DNA of 64,000 nt from Clostridium estertheticum subsp. estertheticum (GCF_001877035.1 NZ_CP015756.1:2843001-2907000); one strand, 5' to 3'; counted from the stretch's first letter, positions 28,438 to 39,934 are shown. Translations and numbers: made by a program. The notes: generated from the sequence alone by a model not told the origin.

Positions 28438-29619
28438 CTACTCCTGTGTAATGGTTTCAATTACTTGCTCTTGCGTTGATTGATCTTTAACTACTTGATT
28501 ATCAATTACTTCACTTTCATCTGCTTCACTTTTAACTACTTCATTTACATCTATTTCATTTATATCCATGTTGTATTGAGCTTGTGTTCTACTTTTTATA
28601 TCTATTTTCCAACCAGTTAATCTTGCTGCTAATCTAACATTTTGGCCTTCTTTTCCAATAGCTAAAGATAATTGATTATCTTCCACTATGACCTTTGCAG
28701 ATTTAGAAACTTCCTCAACTACTACATTTAATACCTTTGCAGGACTTAAAGCATTTGAAATATATTCTTCAGCTTTCTTGCTCCATTTAATAATGTCAAT
28801 TTTCTCATTTCTTAATTCATTAACTATGCTTTGAACGCGAACACCCTTAGGTCCTACGCAAGCTCCCATAGCATCAACATTTTCATCATTTGAGTATACT
28901 GCAATTTTAGTTCTTGAGCCAGCTTCTCTCGAAATACTCTTAATCTCGACAACTCCGCCAAAGACTTCTGGTACTTCTAATTCAAATAATCTTTTTACAA
29001 GACCTGGATGAGTTCTTGACACTCCAACTTGAGCACCTTTAGTAGTGTTTTTAACTTCAACAATGTACAATTTTAATTTTTCATTAAAATTATATTCTTC
29101 ACCTGGCATTTGTTCATTAGCTCCGAGTACAGCCTCAATTTTACCTAAATCTATGAATACATTGCCTCTGTCTTTTCTTATAACACTTCCTGTAATAATA
29201 TCAAACTCTTTGGTTATAAATTCATTGTATATTATATTTCTTTCTGCCTCTTTAATTCTTTGAATAACTACTTGCTTTGCAGCTTGCGCAGCTATTCTTC
29301 CAAATTTTCTTGGAGTAACTTCAATATCAACAATATCATCTATTTGATATTTATGGCTGTACTCTTTAGCTTCTTCTAAGGATATTTCACTAGCTTCCTC
29401 AACAACTTCTTCTACAACTGTCTTTTGACCATAGACATGTATTTCTCCTGTTTCTCTGTTCATTGTTACCTTTACATCTTGACTATTATTTGATAGTGTA
29501 GCAAAATTTTTCTTATATGCTGCAACTAACGCATCTTCTATAGTTTCAAAAAGTAAATCCTCACTAATTCCCTTTTGGTCTACAATTTCTCTCAATGCTT
29601 CAATAAATTCTTGATTCAT
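28438..29619 (-). CDS. nusA: Transcription termination/antitermination factor NusA
   Basis: 393 residues. N-terminal RNAP-binding domain (~1-130), S1 domain (~135-200: GSVIRKDRGNVFIDLG), then two KH domains (GACVGPKGVRVQSIVNELR; LAIGKEGQNVRLAARLTGWK). An acidic C-terminal tail replaces the extra repeats found in proteobacterial NusA. It modulates pausing and intrinsic termination. Co-transcribed with rimP. Confidence 0.97.
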   Translation of the reverse strand: MNQEFIEALREIVDQKGISEDLLFETIEDALVAAYKKNFATLSNNSQDVKVTMNRETGEIHVYGQKTVVEEVVEEASEISLEEAKEYSHKYQIDDIVDIEVTPRKFGRIAAQAAKQVVIQRIKEAERNIIYNEFITKEFDIITGSVIRKDRGNVFIDLGKIEAVLGANEQMPGEEYNFNEKLKLYIVEVKNTTKGAQVGVSRTHPGLVKRLFELEVPEVFGGVVEIKSISREAGSRTKIAVYSNDENVDAMGACVGPKGVRVQSIVNELRNEKIDIIKWSKKAEEYISNALSPAKVLNVVVEEVSKSAKVIVEDNQLSLAIGKEGQNVRLAARLTGWKIDIKSRTQAQYNMDINEIDVNEVVKSEADESEVIDNQVVKDQSTQEQVIETITQE

Positions 29620-29635
29620 TTTAACAACTTCCTCC

Positions 29636-30097
29636 TTACAGCACTGGTTTTAAACTTACGATGGAAATATTTTCTTTTGGAATAATTATATTATTCCCAT
29701 CATATTGAATTTCTATTTGTGCATCAGAAAATCCTACTAAATCGCCCTCAAGTTTTTTAGTTCCCTCATATAGGCTCTTTAAATTAACTAGTACATTCTG
29801 ACCTATGTATTTTTTTAGATGATTATCATCATATAAAATCCTCTCAATTCCTGGTGAGGATACTTCTAAACAGTAACTATCTGTTATTGGATCTTCAACG
29901 TCTAATATTTCACTTATGCCTCTGCTAGTCTTTTCGCAGTCTTCCAAAGATATTCCACTTGAACTATCTATATAAATTCTCAAATAATTTTCTCCAGCTT
30001 CTTTTACATACTCCAAATGATATAATTCACAATTGTTTTTTTCAACTATTGGCAAAGCGATTTTTCTAAGCTTTTGCAACAAGGTATCATTTCTCAT
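29636..30097 (-). CDS. rimP: Ribosome maturation factor RimP
   Basis: 153 residues with the two RimP domains (YHLEYVKEAGENYLRIYIDS; ISLEDCEKTSRGISEILD; YCLEVSSPGIERIL). It acts in 30S maturation. First gene of the rimP-nusA-rnpM-ylxQ-infB operon, with GGAGGGTG upstream and a two-hairpin region before it. Confidence 0.94.
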   Translation of the reverse strand: MRNDTLLQKLRKIALPIVEKNNCELYHLEYVKEAGENYLRIYIDSSSGISLEDCEKTSRGISEILDVEDPITDSYCLEVSSPGIERILYDDNHLKKYIGQNVLVNLKSLYEGTKKLEGDLVGFSDAQIEIQYDGNNIIIPKENISIVSLKPVL

Positions 30098-30164
30098 TCT
30101 AACACCCTCCTTTTATTAGTATTTTATACTATTATTAACATAATTAATCATAATATTATAATTA

Positions 30165-30219
30165 AAACGCAACCATGAGTTGCGTTTCAATAAATAGAGA
30201 GTAGGCGGGCCTACTCTCT
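30165..30219 (-). terminator. Two tandem hairpins between polC and rimP
   Basis: In minus-strand order: an 11-bp AGAGAGTAGGC hairpin (30196-30219), then a 9-bp AAACGCAAC / GTTGCGTTT hairpin (30165-30187) with TTTTAATTATAAT after it. They probably end polC transcription, or form the leader of the rimP operon. Confidence 0.65.
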
Positions 30220-30300
30220 TGCAATAAAATAACTAGTGATAACTAATATCTATTATTCTATCATATAAAATCCGCTATTTCAAGGGTTAATTGCATTTCC

Positions 30301-33300
30301 CTAAAAAAACGACAGCTGATTTGTATCAGGAAGATCCTTCAAACACCCATGATTATCTAATGCTTCGATAACTGTTTTAGACACTTTGCAGCGAGTTCTC
30401 AAATCTTCTTTTGATATGAACTCTCCATGCACTCTTTCTAGCACTATACTTTTAGCAGCATTTTCACCTACCCCTTCAAGTGCATTTAAAGGAGGTCTTA
30501 GTGAATCTTCTTCAATTGTAAATTTAACTGCCTCTGACTTATAAAGATCAACATTTAATAATTTAATTCCTCTTTTATACATTTCAAAAGATAACTCAAG
30601 AGCAGTTAGAAGTCCTTTTTCTTTCACTCCTATATCCTTACCTAAATCTTCGAGTTCATCCATTTTAACTCTTATAGCACTGTCACCCTTTACTATCAAG
30701 TTTGCATCAAAATCATCTGCTCTTATAGTAAAAAATGTAGCATAATATTCTTTTGGGTAATAAACCTTATAATATGCTATTCTAATGGCCATCATTACAT
30801 ATGCTACTGCATGACCCTTAGGGAACATATACTTTATTTTTTTACATGATCCTATATACCAATCCGGAACGTCATGCTCTTTCATTATTTTCTCATGTTC
30901 TTCTGAAAGTCCCTTACCTTTTCGTACTTTCTCCATAATAGTAAAAGCAGTCTTAGGCTCAAGATCTTTATGCAATAAATAAACCATTATATCATCTCTT
31001 GTAGAAATACAATCTTTAAGCGTTGTAAATCCTTCTTTAATATAATATTGTGCATTATTAATCCATACGTCAGTACCGTGAGATAATCCTGAAATCCTTA
31101 CTAAATCTGAAAAAGATTTTGGTTGTGTATCTAAAAGCATTTGTCTAACGAATTTTGTACCAAATTCTGGTACTCCATAACTTCCCACTTCACAACCCAA
31201 TTCCTGAGCTGTAAGTCCAAGTGCCTTAGGCGAAGTAAATAAGCTTATAACATTATCATCAGATAATGGGATAGTTAAAGGGTCAAGTCCCGTTAAATCT
31301 TGAAGCATTTTAAGCATTGTAGGATCATCATGACCAAGAATATCAAGTTTAAGTAACCTACCACTTATAGAATGGTAATCAAAATGTGTTGTAATAATAT
31401 CTGATGTTGGGTCATCCGCCGGATGTTGCACAGGGCAAAAATTATATATCTCATTGTCACTTGGAACAACCATTATTCCACCTGGATGTTGTCCTGAGGT
31501 TCTCTTAACGCCAGTACATCCTTGTACAAGCCTCTCAATTTCAGCTTGAGGTACCATAACATCTTTTTCATTTAAATATTTTTTCACATAACCATAAGCA
31601 GTTTTATCAGCAATGGTTCCAATAGTTCCAGCCTTAAAAGTATGTCCTTTTCCAAACAGCACCTCTGTATATCTATGTATGTCTGCTTGATTATCCCCTG
31701 AAAAATTCAAATCTATATCCGGTTCTTTATCTCCTTCAAATCCTAAGAATGTTTCAAATGGAATATCAAAACCATCTTTTTTATATAATGTTCCACAATC
31801 AGGACATTCTTTATCAGGTAAATCGGCACCTGAACCAATAGATCCATCTAAAATAAATTCACTCTTTTTGCAATTAGGACATATATAGTGTGGTGGCAAC
31901 CCATTTACTTCTGTTATATTAGACATATTAGCTGCAAAAGAAGATCCAACCGAACCTCTCGAACCTACCAAATAACCATCTGCAAGTGATTTTGCTACTA
32001 ATTTTTCAGCTATCAAATAAAGCACAGCATATCCATTTCCAATAATAGAATTTAATTCTTTCTCCAATCTTTTTTCAACTATCTCAGGCAATGGATCGCC
32101 ATATATTGAATGAACTTTATCTGATGTCATCTTTCTGATATCCTCTTCTGCACCAGGTATTTTAGGTGTAAAAGTTCCATCTGGTATTGGTTTTACAAAT
32201 TCTATCATTTCAGCAATTTTATTTGGATTATAAATTACAACTTCTTTACATTTTTTTTCTCCTAAATATGAAAATTCACTTAGCATCTCATTTGTAGTTT
32301 TAAAATATAATGGTGGTTGATCATCCGCATCTGAAAACCCTTTACCTGCCATCAATATTTTTCTAAAAACTGCATCTAAAGGTTCTAAAAAATGTACATC
32401 TCCTGTAGCAACTACTGGCATATTATTTTTATCACCAATAGTGCATATCCTCCTATTAATATCCATTAATTCACTTTCATCTTTTACTATTCCTTTTTTA
32501 ATCATAAATTTATTATTTAGTAAAGGTTGTATTTCTAAATAATCATAGAATTTTACTATTTTATTAATATCTTCTTCAGATTTTCCTTGAAGCACTTCTT
32601 TATATACTTGTCCAGCTTCACACGCCGATCCAACTATAAGGCCTTCTCTGTACTTTTCAATTAAAGTTTTAGGAAGCCTTGGCCTTCTATGAAAATATTC
32701 TAAATTTGAAAATGAAATAAGCTTATAAAGGTTCTTTAGTCCTATTTGATTCTTTACCAAAATGATAACATGATAAGTGTTCGCCTTTTTCACATTAAAG
32801 TCAGCTAGAAATTCTTTATTTAAAGTATCTAAATCTAAAATGTTTTTTTCGCGAAGTAGCCCAAAACAATGTAATAGTATGTCTGCGGTAGCTTTAGCAT
32901 CATCTACAGCTCTATGATGATTTTCTAGGGTTATACCCAAATATTTGGCTACTGTATTTAACTTAAACGTTTTAAGGTCTTTAAGTAAATATTTAGCTAA
33001 AGGAATTGTATCCATAATTGCATTCTCAAACTTCAAGCCTAATCTCTGTGAATTTTTTTTAATAAAAGATGCATCGAAGTCAGAATTATGTGCTACGAGC
33101 ACACTATCTTTTGTAAACTCTAAAAACTTAGGAAGTACATCTTCTATAGATGCTGCATCTGAAACATTATCATTTGTAATTCCAGTTAGTTCTATAATCT
33201 TATAAGGTATGTCTATTCCCGGATTTACAAACTCACTAAATCTATCTACTATTTTTCCATTTTCTATCTTCAATGCACCAATTTCTATAATTTTATCATT

Positions 33301-34638
33301 TTCACTAGATAACCCTGTTGTTTCTAGGTCAAAAACCACAAAACGATCATCTAAAGTTTCACCTTTATTATTAATAACAATTGGGACTCCATCGTCTACT
33401 AAGTAACCCTCAACACCATAGATAACCTTAATCTTATTCTTTTTAGCTGCATCCATAGCTTCCGGAAATGCTTGAACCACGCCATGATCAGTTATTGCTA
33501 CTGCGCTATGACCCCACTTAGCTGCTCTTTCAACAAGTTTCGATGCAGGACTAATACCATCCATAGCACTCATTTGAGTATGAAGATGAAGTTCAACCCT
33601 TTTCTCCTGAGCAGTATCCATTCTTTCTATTTTCTTAAGTTTAATTATATCTCTAGCCATAACTACAACTTCTCTTGCATAAGTATCATAACTTGCTTCT
33701 CCACGTATCTTGCAATAGAGTCCAACTTTGATTTCTTCCATCATCTTTTCTACTTCTTTAGGTTTTGGAAAACATTTCACTGTAATTGAACTAGAATAAT
33801 CCGTAATATAAAATGTTATAATTATTCTTCCCGTTTTTGTCTCAATTATATTCACCTTAAAAATATCACCACAAGCACAAATTATTCCTGAAGTCTCACT
33901 TATATCTTTTATTTCCATACTTTCATCATTAATGTTTCTTCCCATAATAGTATTTTTATCAGCAACTTCACCCTTTTTGTAACCCGGTCTACTAAACTTA
34001 TTAGCTTTGTAGCCATTGCTATTATCGTTACTTTGCCCACCACTACGAGGCTTGTCTGTCTTCTCTATATTCATATTTTTAACTATTTCATTAATTATAG
34101 TTTCATTTTCTTTTTCTTTTTTCATAAAAGAATCTTCTTTAGAAAGTTCACTGTTATGTTCTAGTTTAACTACTGAATTAACTCCAAACATATCATTTAT
34201 AGTATTTTTCATAAGAAGTTCTATATTTTTATCTCTTAGAATTTTGCACATAAAATCATTACCACACTGGATTTTAAGTATACCATTCTCAATTATTCTA
34301 GTTGACTTAAGTAAACTATCCTTACTTGATGGCTCTGAGATAGATATTACATTAACTACATCGAGCCAAAACTTATCTTTTACATCTTCTATAGTTGCAT
34401 TTGATACATCATGGTAGCAAATCAACTGTATATCATTAAAACTACATAATCGTTTTGATATAATCTCCTTAATTAGTAGTTTTTTGTTATCATCTGTATC
34501 CTCAAAAGATTTAATAATTACCCTTAATTTATTGCTTTTCTTAAGGTACTGAACCCTTAATACCTTAATATTATCTACTAATGTTTCTTCATTTAAATCA
34601 AGATCATTTTTCAACATTTGAGCTAGACTTGCGTTCAT
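30301..34638 (-). CDS. polC: DNA polymerase III alpha subunit, PolC type
   Basis: 1445 residues, the usual Gram-positive length. Order: N-terminal domain, OB fold (~230-330), PHP domain interrupted by the proofreading exonuclease ([45 protein letters not shown]), then polymerase with zinc-binding CPNCKKSEF / CPDCGTLY and catalytic [11 protein letters not shown]. It is the main replicative polymerase. TCAGGAGG supports the start. It follows ispG. Confidence 0.98.
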   Translation of the reverse strand: MNASLAQMLKNDLDLNEETLVDNIKVLRVQYLKKSNKLRVIIKSFEDTDDNKKLLIKEIISKRLCSFNDIQLICYHDVSNATIEDVKDKFWLDVVNVISISEPSSKDSLLKSTRIIENGILKIQCGNDFMCKILRDKNIELLMKNTINDMFGVNSVVKLEHNSELSKEDSFMKKEKENETIINEIVKNMNIEKTDKPRSGGQSNDNSNGYKANKFSRPGYKKGEVADKNTIMGRNINDESMEIKDISETSGIICACGDIFKVNIIETKTGRIIITFYITDYSSSITVKCFPKPKEVEKMMEEIKVGLYCKIRGEASYDTYAREVVVMARDIIKLKKIERMDTAQEKRVELHLHTQMSAMDGISPASKLVERAAKWGHSAVAITDHGVVQAFPEAMDAAKKNKIKVIYGVEGYLVDDGVPIVINNKGETLDDRFVVFDLETTGLSSENDKIIEIGALKIENGKIVDRFSEFVNPGIDIPYKIIELTGITNDNVSDAASIEDVLPKFLEFTKDSVLVAHNSDFDASFIKKNSQRLGLKFENAIMDTIPLAKYLLKDLKTFKLNTVAKYLGITLENHHRAVDDAKATADILLHCFGLLREKNILDLDTLNKEFLADFNVKKANTYHVIILVKNQIGLKNLYKLISFSNLEYFHRRPRLPKTLIEKYREGLIVGSACEAGQVYKEVLQGKSEEDINKIVKFYDYLEIQPLLNNKFMIKKGIVKDESELMDINRRICTIGDKNNMPVVATGDVHFLEPLDAVFRKILMAGKGFSDADDQPPLYFKTTNEMLSEFSYLGEKKCKEVVIYNPNKIAEMIEFVKPIPDGTFTPKIPGAEEDIRKMTSDKVHSIYGDPLPEIVEKRLEKELNSIIGNGYAVLYLIAEKLVAKSLADGYLVGSRGSVGSSFAANMSNITEVNGLPPHYICPNCKKSEFILDGSIGSGADLPDKECPDCGTLYKKDGFDIPFETFLGFEGDKEPDIDLNFSGDNQADIHRYTEVLFGKGHTFKAGTIGTIADKTAYGYVKKYLNEKDVMVPQAEIERLVQGCTGVKRTSGQHPGGIMVVPSDNEIYNFCPVQHPADDPTSDIITTHFDYHSISGRLLKLDILGHDDPTMLKMLQDLTGLDPLTIPLSDDNVISLFTSPKALGLTAQELGCEVGSYGVPEFGTKFVRQMLLDTQPKSFSDLVRISGLSHGTDVWINNAQYYIKEGFTTLKDCISTRDDIMVYLLHKDLEPKTAFTIMEKVRKGKGLSEEHEKIMKEHDVPDWYIGSCKKIKYMFPKGHAVAYVMMAIRIAYYKVYYPKEYYATFFTIRADDFDANLIVKGDSAIRVKMDELEDLGKDIGVKEKGLLTALELSFEMYKRGIKLLNVDLYKSEAVKFTIEEDSLRPPLNALEGVGENAAKSIVLERVHGEFISKEDLRTRCKVSKTVIEALDNHGCLKDLPDTNQLSFF

Positions 34639-34662
34639 TGATATTCCTCCTGAGAAGACATG

Positions 34663-35712
34663 TTATAGGTTATTTACTTCACGAATAAGTTCTTCTACTA
34701 AATCTTCTTCCTTAACAGTTTTAATTATTTCACCTTTTTTAAATATAAGACCAACGCCATCTCCGCCAGCGATTCCAATATCAGCCTCTCTTGCTTCACC
34801 TGGACCATTAACTATACATCCCATCACTGCAATCTTTATATTTTTATTACAAAATTCCAATCTTTTTTCTACTTCATTTGCTATCTTTATAAGATTTATT
34901 TGCGTTCTACCACATGTTGGGCATGATATAAATTTAATTCCATCATCTATATAACCTAATGATTTTAGGATTTCTATTCCAACTTTAACCTCATCTACTA
35001 CATTCCCAGTTAGAGATACCCTTATAGTATCACCTATACCTAAAGCTAGTAATGCTCCAATTCCTACACTTGATTTTATTGTTCCTCTCCATGTAGTTCC
35101 AGCCTCAGTAACCCCAAGGTGAAGTGGATAATCTACCTTGGCTGATAATAGTTTATAACAATCAATCATCATTACAACATCTGATGATTTTATAGAAATA
35201 ACTATATCGTAAAAATTTAAACTTTCAAGTATTTCGACATGTTTTAGCGCACTTTCAACTAAAGCCTGTGCGCATACATGTCCATACTTTTTAAGAATAT
35301 TTTTTTCTAGCGATCCTGAATTTACACCAATTCTAATGGGAATCCCCTTCGCTTTGGCTGCATCTGCAACTAATTTTATTCTATCAATATTTCCAATATT
35401 ACCTGGATTAATTCTTAGTTTAGATACTCCATTCTCAATAACCTTTAAAGCCAACCTATAATCAAAATGGATATCTGCAACTAGAGGTATATGAATTCCT
35501 TTCATTATATCTTTTATTGCCTCAGCAGCTACCATATCCGGCACTGCACAGCGTACAATATCGCAACCTACTTCTTCAAGCTCAAGTATTTGTTTTATTG
35601 TAGCCTCTACATCTCGTGTATCAGTATTTGTCATTGACTGCACTGCAATCTTTGAATCTCCACCTATATATAAATTACCAATTTTAATTTTTTTTGTTTT
35701 TCTAGCTTCCAT
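34663..35712 (-). CDS. ispG: (E)-4-hydroxy-3-methylbut-2-enyl-diphosphate synthase IspG
   Basis: 349 residues. TIM-barrel part (VQSMTNTDTRDVEATIKQI) and the C-terminal [4Fe-4S] part with CPTCGRTQINL and GCIVNGPGEA supplying three Cys. Penultimate step of the MEP isoprenoid pathway; dxr lies two genes upstream. The ATG at 35712 has AGGAG 9 nt upstream, while an ATG three codons earlier directly abuts it. Confidence 0.95.
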   Translation of the reverse strand: MEARKTKKIKIGNLYIGGDSKIAVQSMTNTDTRDVEATIKQILELEEVGCDIVRCAVPDMVAAEAIKDIMKGIHIPLVADIHFDYRLALKVIENGVSKLRINPGNIGNIDRIKLVADAAKAKGIPIRIGVNSGSLEKNILKKYGHVCAQALVESALKHVEILESLNFYDIVISIKSSDVVMMIDCYKLLSAKVDYPLHLGVTEAGTTWRGTIKSSVGIGALLALGIGDTIRVSLTGNVVDEVKVGIEILKSLGYIDDGIKFISCPTCGRTQINLIKIANEVEKRLEFCNKNIKIAVMGCIVNGPGEAREADIGIAGGDGVGLIFKKGEIIKTVKEEDLVEELIREVNNL

Positions 35713-35724
35713 AATCTTCATCTC

Positions 35725-36756
35725 CTAGAATTTCATCGGACTAACTATGTCCTTAATAACTATAAACACCATAAACGCCATTAAAAACATAAACCCAATA
35801 TAATTTATAGTTCCTACCTTACTATCATCTAATTTCTTACCTGATATTATTTCAAATAATAACATAAAAATCCATCCTCCATCTAGCGCCGGGAAAGGTA
35901 TTATATTAAATATTCCTAGTTGTACACTTAACATTGCTGTTAACATCATTAAATTTACTATTCCAGTTTGCGCAGCCATTGTTGAAATTCTAATTATACT
36001 TATTGGTCCTCCTACATCATTAACAGAAACTTTCCCATGAAATAAACTCCCAAAAAATTTGAAAATTAGTTTTGATGTGCTAATAGTTTGAGTAAATCCA
36101 TAACTTACAGATTCGCCAAAGTTGATTTTTTCTTGTGTACCACCTATTCCTACCATAAATCTTTTTTCTTGTACATTTTTAATGGGCTTCAATGAAAATG
36201 TTTTGACCTTTGAATTTCTCACTATTTCAATACTTATATTTTCCCCTTTAGAAACACCAACTTCATTTATAAATTGCTCCCATTTGTCTATACCAACTTT
36301 ATTAACTTTAGTAATCTTGTCTCCGACCTGCATACCAGCCTTCATAGCCGCACCATTAGGGACTATATCCCCTATTACTGGAACTATTTTCCCTATCGTA
36401 GCACCTACAATAGCAAATAAAACCACTGCCAAAACTATATTCATAATCGCCCCTGCAGAAACTATGCTTAATCTTTGAACTGGCGTTTTATTAGTGAAAG
36501 ATCTAGGATCATCACTACTTTCCTCTTCACCTTCCATCTTAACATAACCACCAACGGGAAAAGCTTTGATCAAATATTCTGTCTCTTTCCCTTTTATTCC
36601 AAAAAGTTTCGGACCCATGCCTAAGGAAAATTCACTTACCTTTACCCCATTTAACTTACACATCATAAAATGACCTAATTCATGTATTATTACTAAAAGA
36701 CTAAATGCTAGAATAGCCATAATGAAATATGGTATGTTCGCTATAATACTATGCAT
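35725..36756 (-). CDS. rseP: RIP site-2 metalloprotease RseP
   Basis: 343 residues. Zinc motif HELGH at about residue 25 within the first membrane helix; PDZ domain (~110-200: GAAMKAGMQVGDKITKVNKVG); the C-terminal membrane motif NIIPFPALDGGW supplies the Asp ligand. It cleaves membrane proteins inside the bilayer. It sits between dxr and ispG, as in most clostridia. Confidence 0.94.
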   Translation of the reverse strand: MHSIIANIPYFIMAILAFSLLVIIHELGHFMMCKLNGVKVSEFSLGMGPKLFGIKGKETEYLIKAFPVGGYVKMEGEEESSDDPRSFTNKTPVQRLSIVSAGAIMNIVLAVVLFAIVGATIGKIVPVIGDIVPNGAAMKAGMQVGDKITKVNKVGIDKWEQFINEVGVSKGENISIEIVRNSKVKTFSLKPIKNVQEKRFMVGIGGTQEKINFGESVSYGFTQTISTSKLIFKFFGSLFHGKVSVNDVGGPISIIRISTMAAQTGIVNLMMLTAMLSVQLGIFNIIPFPALDGGWIFMLLFEIISGKKLDDSKVGTINYIGFMFLMAFMVFIVIKDIVSPMKF

Positions 36757-36770
36757 AATAATTTTCCTCC

Positions 36771-37931
36771 CTATTCTTTATCATAATTGTTTTTTACATA
36801 TTCCCTAACCTTTAAATCAACGTCTAAAATTTCTTCTAAATTCGGTTTAATATTGTGATCAAATTTATCCATGCATTTTTCTATAATATCTTCTATTTGG
36901 AGATATTTAATTTTATAATCTAAGAAGAGTGCAACAGCTACCTCATTTGCAGCATTCATTATAGCAGGCATATTACCGCCCATTTTACCTGCTTTTAATG
37001 CTAATTTAAGGCATTTAAATGTATCACTATCAGGTTTTTCAAAAGTTAAACTGCTCATATTATAAAAATCCAATTTATCAATTACAGCTATGTTTCTCTT
37101 TGGATAGTTTATGGCATATTGAATAGGAAGCCTCATGTCAGTAGAACTCATTTGTGCTATTATACTACCATCTATATACTCGACCATAGAATGTATAACA
37201 CTTTGTGGATGAACTACCACTTGTATGTTTTCGTAATCTACTCCAAATAACCAGTGTGCTTCAATAACCTCGAGTCCCTTATTCATAAGCGTTGACGAAT
37301 CAACTGATATTTTTTTACCCATGTTCCATTTTGGATGTTTAATAGCATCTTCAGGCCTTATCCCTATTAATTCTTGTCTACTTTTACCTCTGAATGGACC
37401 ACCAGATGCAGTTATTATTATCTTATTAACATTTTCTAACTTATTCCCTTGCAAACATTGAAAAATAGCACCATGTTCTGAATCAACTGGCAAAATATTT
37501 ACATTGTTTTTTTTAGCAGCTTCCATAACTAGTTCTCCCGCGGCAACTAGTGTTTCCTTATTAGCTAAAGCAATATCCTTTCCGGAATTTATAGCTTTTA
37601 TAGTAGGAACAAGTCCTATCATTCCTACAACCGATGTCACTACAAGATCAACTTCAGGTAAAGTACTTATGTAATTTAAGCCATCTAATCCATGCAATAT
37701 TTCCGTTGGATATTTTTTTAAGGCGCAATGTTTTTTAAGTTTTAGTGAAGCTTCCTCATCCATCATGGCAACATATTTAGGTTTAAATTCCTCTATAATA
37801 GGTATAATTTTCTCATAATTAGTATTTGCAGAAATTCCTATAATAATAAAGTTTTTAATATCCGATCGAATAACATCTAAAGTTTGAGTTCCAATTGATC
37901 CCGTAACTCCTAAAATAGTAAGTTTTTTCAT
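36771..37931 (-). CDS. dxr: 1-deoxy-D-xylulose 5-phosphate reductoisomerase
   Basis: 386 residues. NADPH motif GVTGSIGTQTLDVI at the N-terminus; metal/substrate residues in LPVDSEHGAIFQCLQG; SSTLMNKGLEVIEAHWLFG; NAANEVAVALF near the C-terminus. Second step of the MEP pathway. It begins after a 417-bp gap that breaks the usual close cdsA-dxr spacing; GGGGAG lies before the ATG. Confidence 0.96.
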   Translation of the reverse strand: MKKLTILGVTGSIGTQTLDVIRSDIKNFIIIGISANTNYEKIIPIIEEFKPKYVAMMDEEASLKLKKHCALKKYPTEILHGLDGLNYISTLPEVDLVVTSVVGMIGLVPTIKAINSGKDIALANKETLVAAGELVMEAAKKNNVNILPVDSEHGAIFQCLQGNKLENVNKIIITASGGPFRGKSRQELIGIRPEDAIKHPKWNMGKKISVDSSTLMNKGLEVIEAHWLFGVDYENIQVVVHPQSVIHSMVEYIDGSIIAQMSSTDMRLPIQYAINYPKRNIAVIDKLDFYNMSSLTFEKPDSDTFKCLKLALKAGKMGGNMPAIMNAANEVAVALFLDYKIKYLQIEDIIEKCMDKFDHNIKPNLEEILDVDLKVREYVKNNYDKE

Positions 37932-38348
37932 TTAATCTCCCCATTCCTATAATGTTACAATTTATAATTATTATGTCATCAAAAATAAAAATACTAGAGC
38001 TATGCCAATGTATGTAATTATGTCCCAAACAACAAATAGAATATCATGTTAATATCTTCAATTTATTTCTATTTTTTTGCATATTCGTAGTGTTAAATAT
38101 AACATAGTTAGCTACTAAAATAAAGTATTTAATACAATATACAATTTGTAACATTCTTTTCAGCAAGCTATTTTTTGTAATATTATATTCATTATTAAGT
38201 TCAGATATTAGTATAAAATATAACACCGTTATTTTTTTAATGCTTTATGTAATAATAAAATCATATAAGGTCATCAATGCCAATTCACTCTGAATTTTTT
38301 TGCACCCTGCCCAATATATGATTTTCTTAAGCAATAAACTATATAAAT
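37932..38348. other. 417-bp gene-free gap between cdsA and dxr, with a folded segment
   Basis: No credible gene; a 60-codon frame on the minus strand is AT-biased and lacks a ribosome site. The segment 38257-38325 forms an 11-bp outer stem (AAAATCATATA / TATATGATTTT) enclosing a perfect AATTCA-CTC-TGAATT hairpin. The remainder presumably carries the dxr promoter. Confidence 0.5.
38257..38325 (-). ncRNA. Possible structured RNA element after cdsA
   Basis: The outer stem (38257-38267 with 38315-38325) closes a ~47-nt interior holding a 6-bp hairpin (38282-38296) and a purine-rich GGGCAGGGTGC patch. There is no clear T run, so it is not an ordinary terminator. No known riboswitch class was recognised. 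Low confidence. Confidence 0.3.
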
Positions 38349-39155
38349 TTATATCTTTATTATAAATGTAATATAATAAAATACTACCACAGACACAAAT
38401 AAAATACTATCAAAACGGTCTAAAATTCCACCATGCCCCGGTATAAGATTACTGTAATCCTTAGCACCTACATATCTCTTTATCGATGATGCAATTAAAT
38501 CTCCAAACTGTCCAAAACCGCCACACAAAACACCAATTATAGCATAATGATATAGTTCTATATGCACGCCATATTTTGAAATAACGTATCCATAGATCAT
38601 ACATCCTATAGTACTCCCAAGTAGGCCACCTATCGACCCCTCTATTGTTTTATTTGGACTAACTTTAGGACAAAGCTTATGTTTGCCTCCTTTGCCTAAA
38701 ATCCTTCCAGAATAATAAGCTAAGGTATCGCATCCCCATGAACAAATGAATATAATCCATACTAAATATTGACCATAAGTTTTATTGTCTATAAACACTA
38801 TAAAACTAAAAAATACTGCTACATACAAAAATCCGAATAAGGTAAGCGCAACATCTACAAAATTGTAACTTGTATAAACCACAGGAATACATAATAGCAA
38901 GAAAATTGTTGCAATTAAAATATATATATTAAAACTTTGTGAAAAATCCTTGTTCATATTTAAGTAATATACTATGCATAACACATATCCTATAAGTGCA
39001 ATTGGCTTATAATGTTTTTTTCTAGAAACTTTATAGAACTCATACATACCAAAAAGTGAAATTACCATTACAATATATTTTAAATACACCCCACCTAAAA
39101 ATAAAAATATTATGAATGGAGCTAAAACAAGAGCCCCTATATACCTATTATTCAT
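38349..39155 (-). CDS. cdsA: Phosphatidate cytidylyltransferase
   Basis: 268 residues, about seven to eight membrane helices. The C-terminal signature is present as SSIKRYVGAKDYSNLIPGHGGILDRFDS. It makes CDP-diacylglycerol, the substrate of PgsA in this window. It begins 11 bp after uppS. Confidence 0.95.
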   Translation of the reverse strand: MNNRYIGALVLAPFIIFLFLGGVYLKYIVMVISLFGMYEFYKVSRKKHYKPIALIGYVLCIVYYLNMNKDFSQSFNIYILIATIFLLLCIPVVYTSYNFVDVALTLFGFLYVAVFFSFIVFIDNKTYGQYLVWIIFICSWGCDTLAYYSGRILGKGGKHKLCPKVSPNKTIEGSIGGLLGSTIGCMIYGYVISKYGVHIELYHYAIIGVLCGGFGQFGDLIASSIKRYVGAKDYSNLIPGHGGILDRFDSILFVSVVVFYYITFIIKI

Positions 39156-39166
39156 GATTTTCTCCC

Positions 39167-39934
39167 CTATTTAACCTTTCCAAATCTTCTATCTCTTTTT
39201 TGATAATCCATTATTGCACTTTGTAACTGCTTCTCATGAAAATCTGGCCAATTAATGTCCGAAAACCAAAGTTCTGAGTATGCACCCTGCCAAAGCAAAA
39301 AATTACTTAATCTTAATTCACCACTTGGCCTTATTATTAGATCCGGGTCTGGCATTTTACTTGTATACATGTATTTTGAAATTAATTCTTCATTTATTTG
39401 ATCCTTAGATATTTTTTTATTAATTAAATCTGATGAAATCTCTTTTACAGCATCTACTATTTCACTTCTTCCTCCATAATTTAAAGCAAGATTTAAAATC
39501 AATCCTTTATTATTCTTAGTTTTTTCATATGCATTATTTAATTCTTCCCTACATATCAAAGGCAATTTCGAAATATTACCAATAGAATTAACAACAACAT
39601 CATTAACGTTTAATTCTTCGACTTCTTTTTTTAAATACTCCACTAACAACTTCATTAAAGAATCAACTTCTTTTATAGGTCTATTCCAATTCTCAGTTGA
39701 AAATGCATATAATGTTAAATATTTAACCCCTAACCTGTCACATTCTTTTACAATTTTCCTAATTGCCTCAACACCGGCCTTATGTCCAAGTGCTCTAGGC
39801 AAGTTACGCTCTTTTGCCCATCTACCATTTCCATCCATTATAATTGCAATATGCTTAGGAATTTTACTCATATCTAAGCTTGGTTCATTACTCATAACTT
39901 TATTCTTTTTTAAAAAAGCGAATAATTTTTTCAA
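39167..39934 (-). CDS. uppS: Undecaprenyl diphosphate synthase
   Basis: 255 residues. Catalytic Asp in IIMDGNGRWAKERNLPRALGHKAG; LTLYAFSTENWNRP; DLIIRPSGELRLSNFLLWQ; and the closing ELWF segment. It makes the C55 carrier lipid for cell-wall synthesis from MEP-pathway products. There is a ~20-residue extension before the usual start; MSNEPSLDMSK or the longer form are both possible. Confidence 0.95.
   Translation of the reverse strand: MKKLFAFLKKNKVMSNEPSLDMSKIPKHIAIIMDGNGRWAKERNLPRALGHKAGVEAIRKIVKECDRLGVKYLTLYAFSTENWNRPIKEVDSLMKLLVEYLKKEVEELNVNDVVVNSIGNISKLPLICREELNNAYEKTKNNKGLILNLALNYGGRSEIVDAVKEISSDLINKKISKDQINEELISKYMYTSKMPDPDLIIRPSGELRLSNFLLWQGAYSELWFSDINWPDFHEKQLQSAIMDYQKRDRRFGKVK

Noticed and set aside
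38044-38226. 60-codon minus-strand frame in the cdsA-dxr gap
   Set aside because: GTG start without a ribosome site, no recognisable motif, composition like surrounding non-coding DNA.
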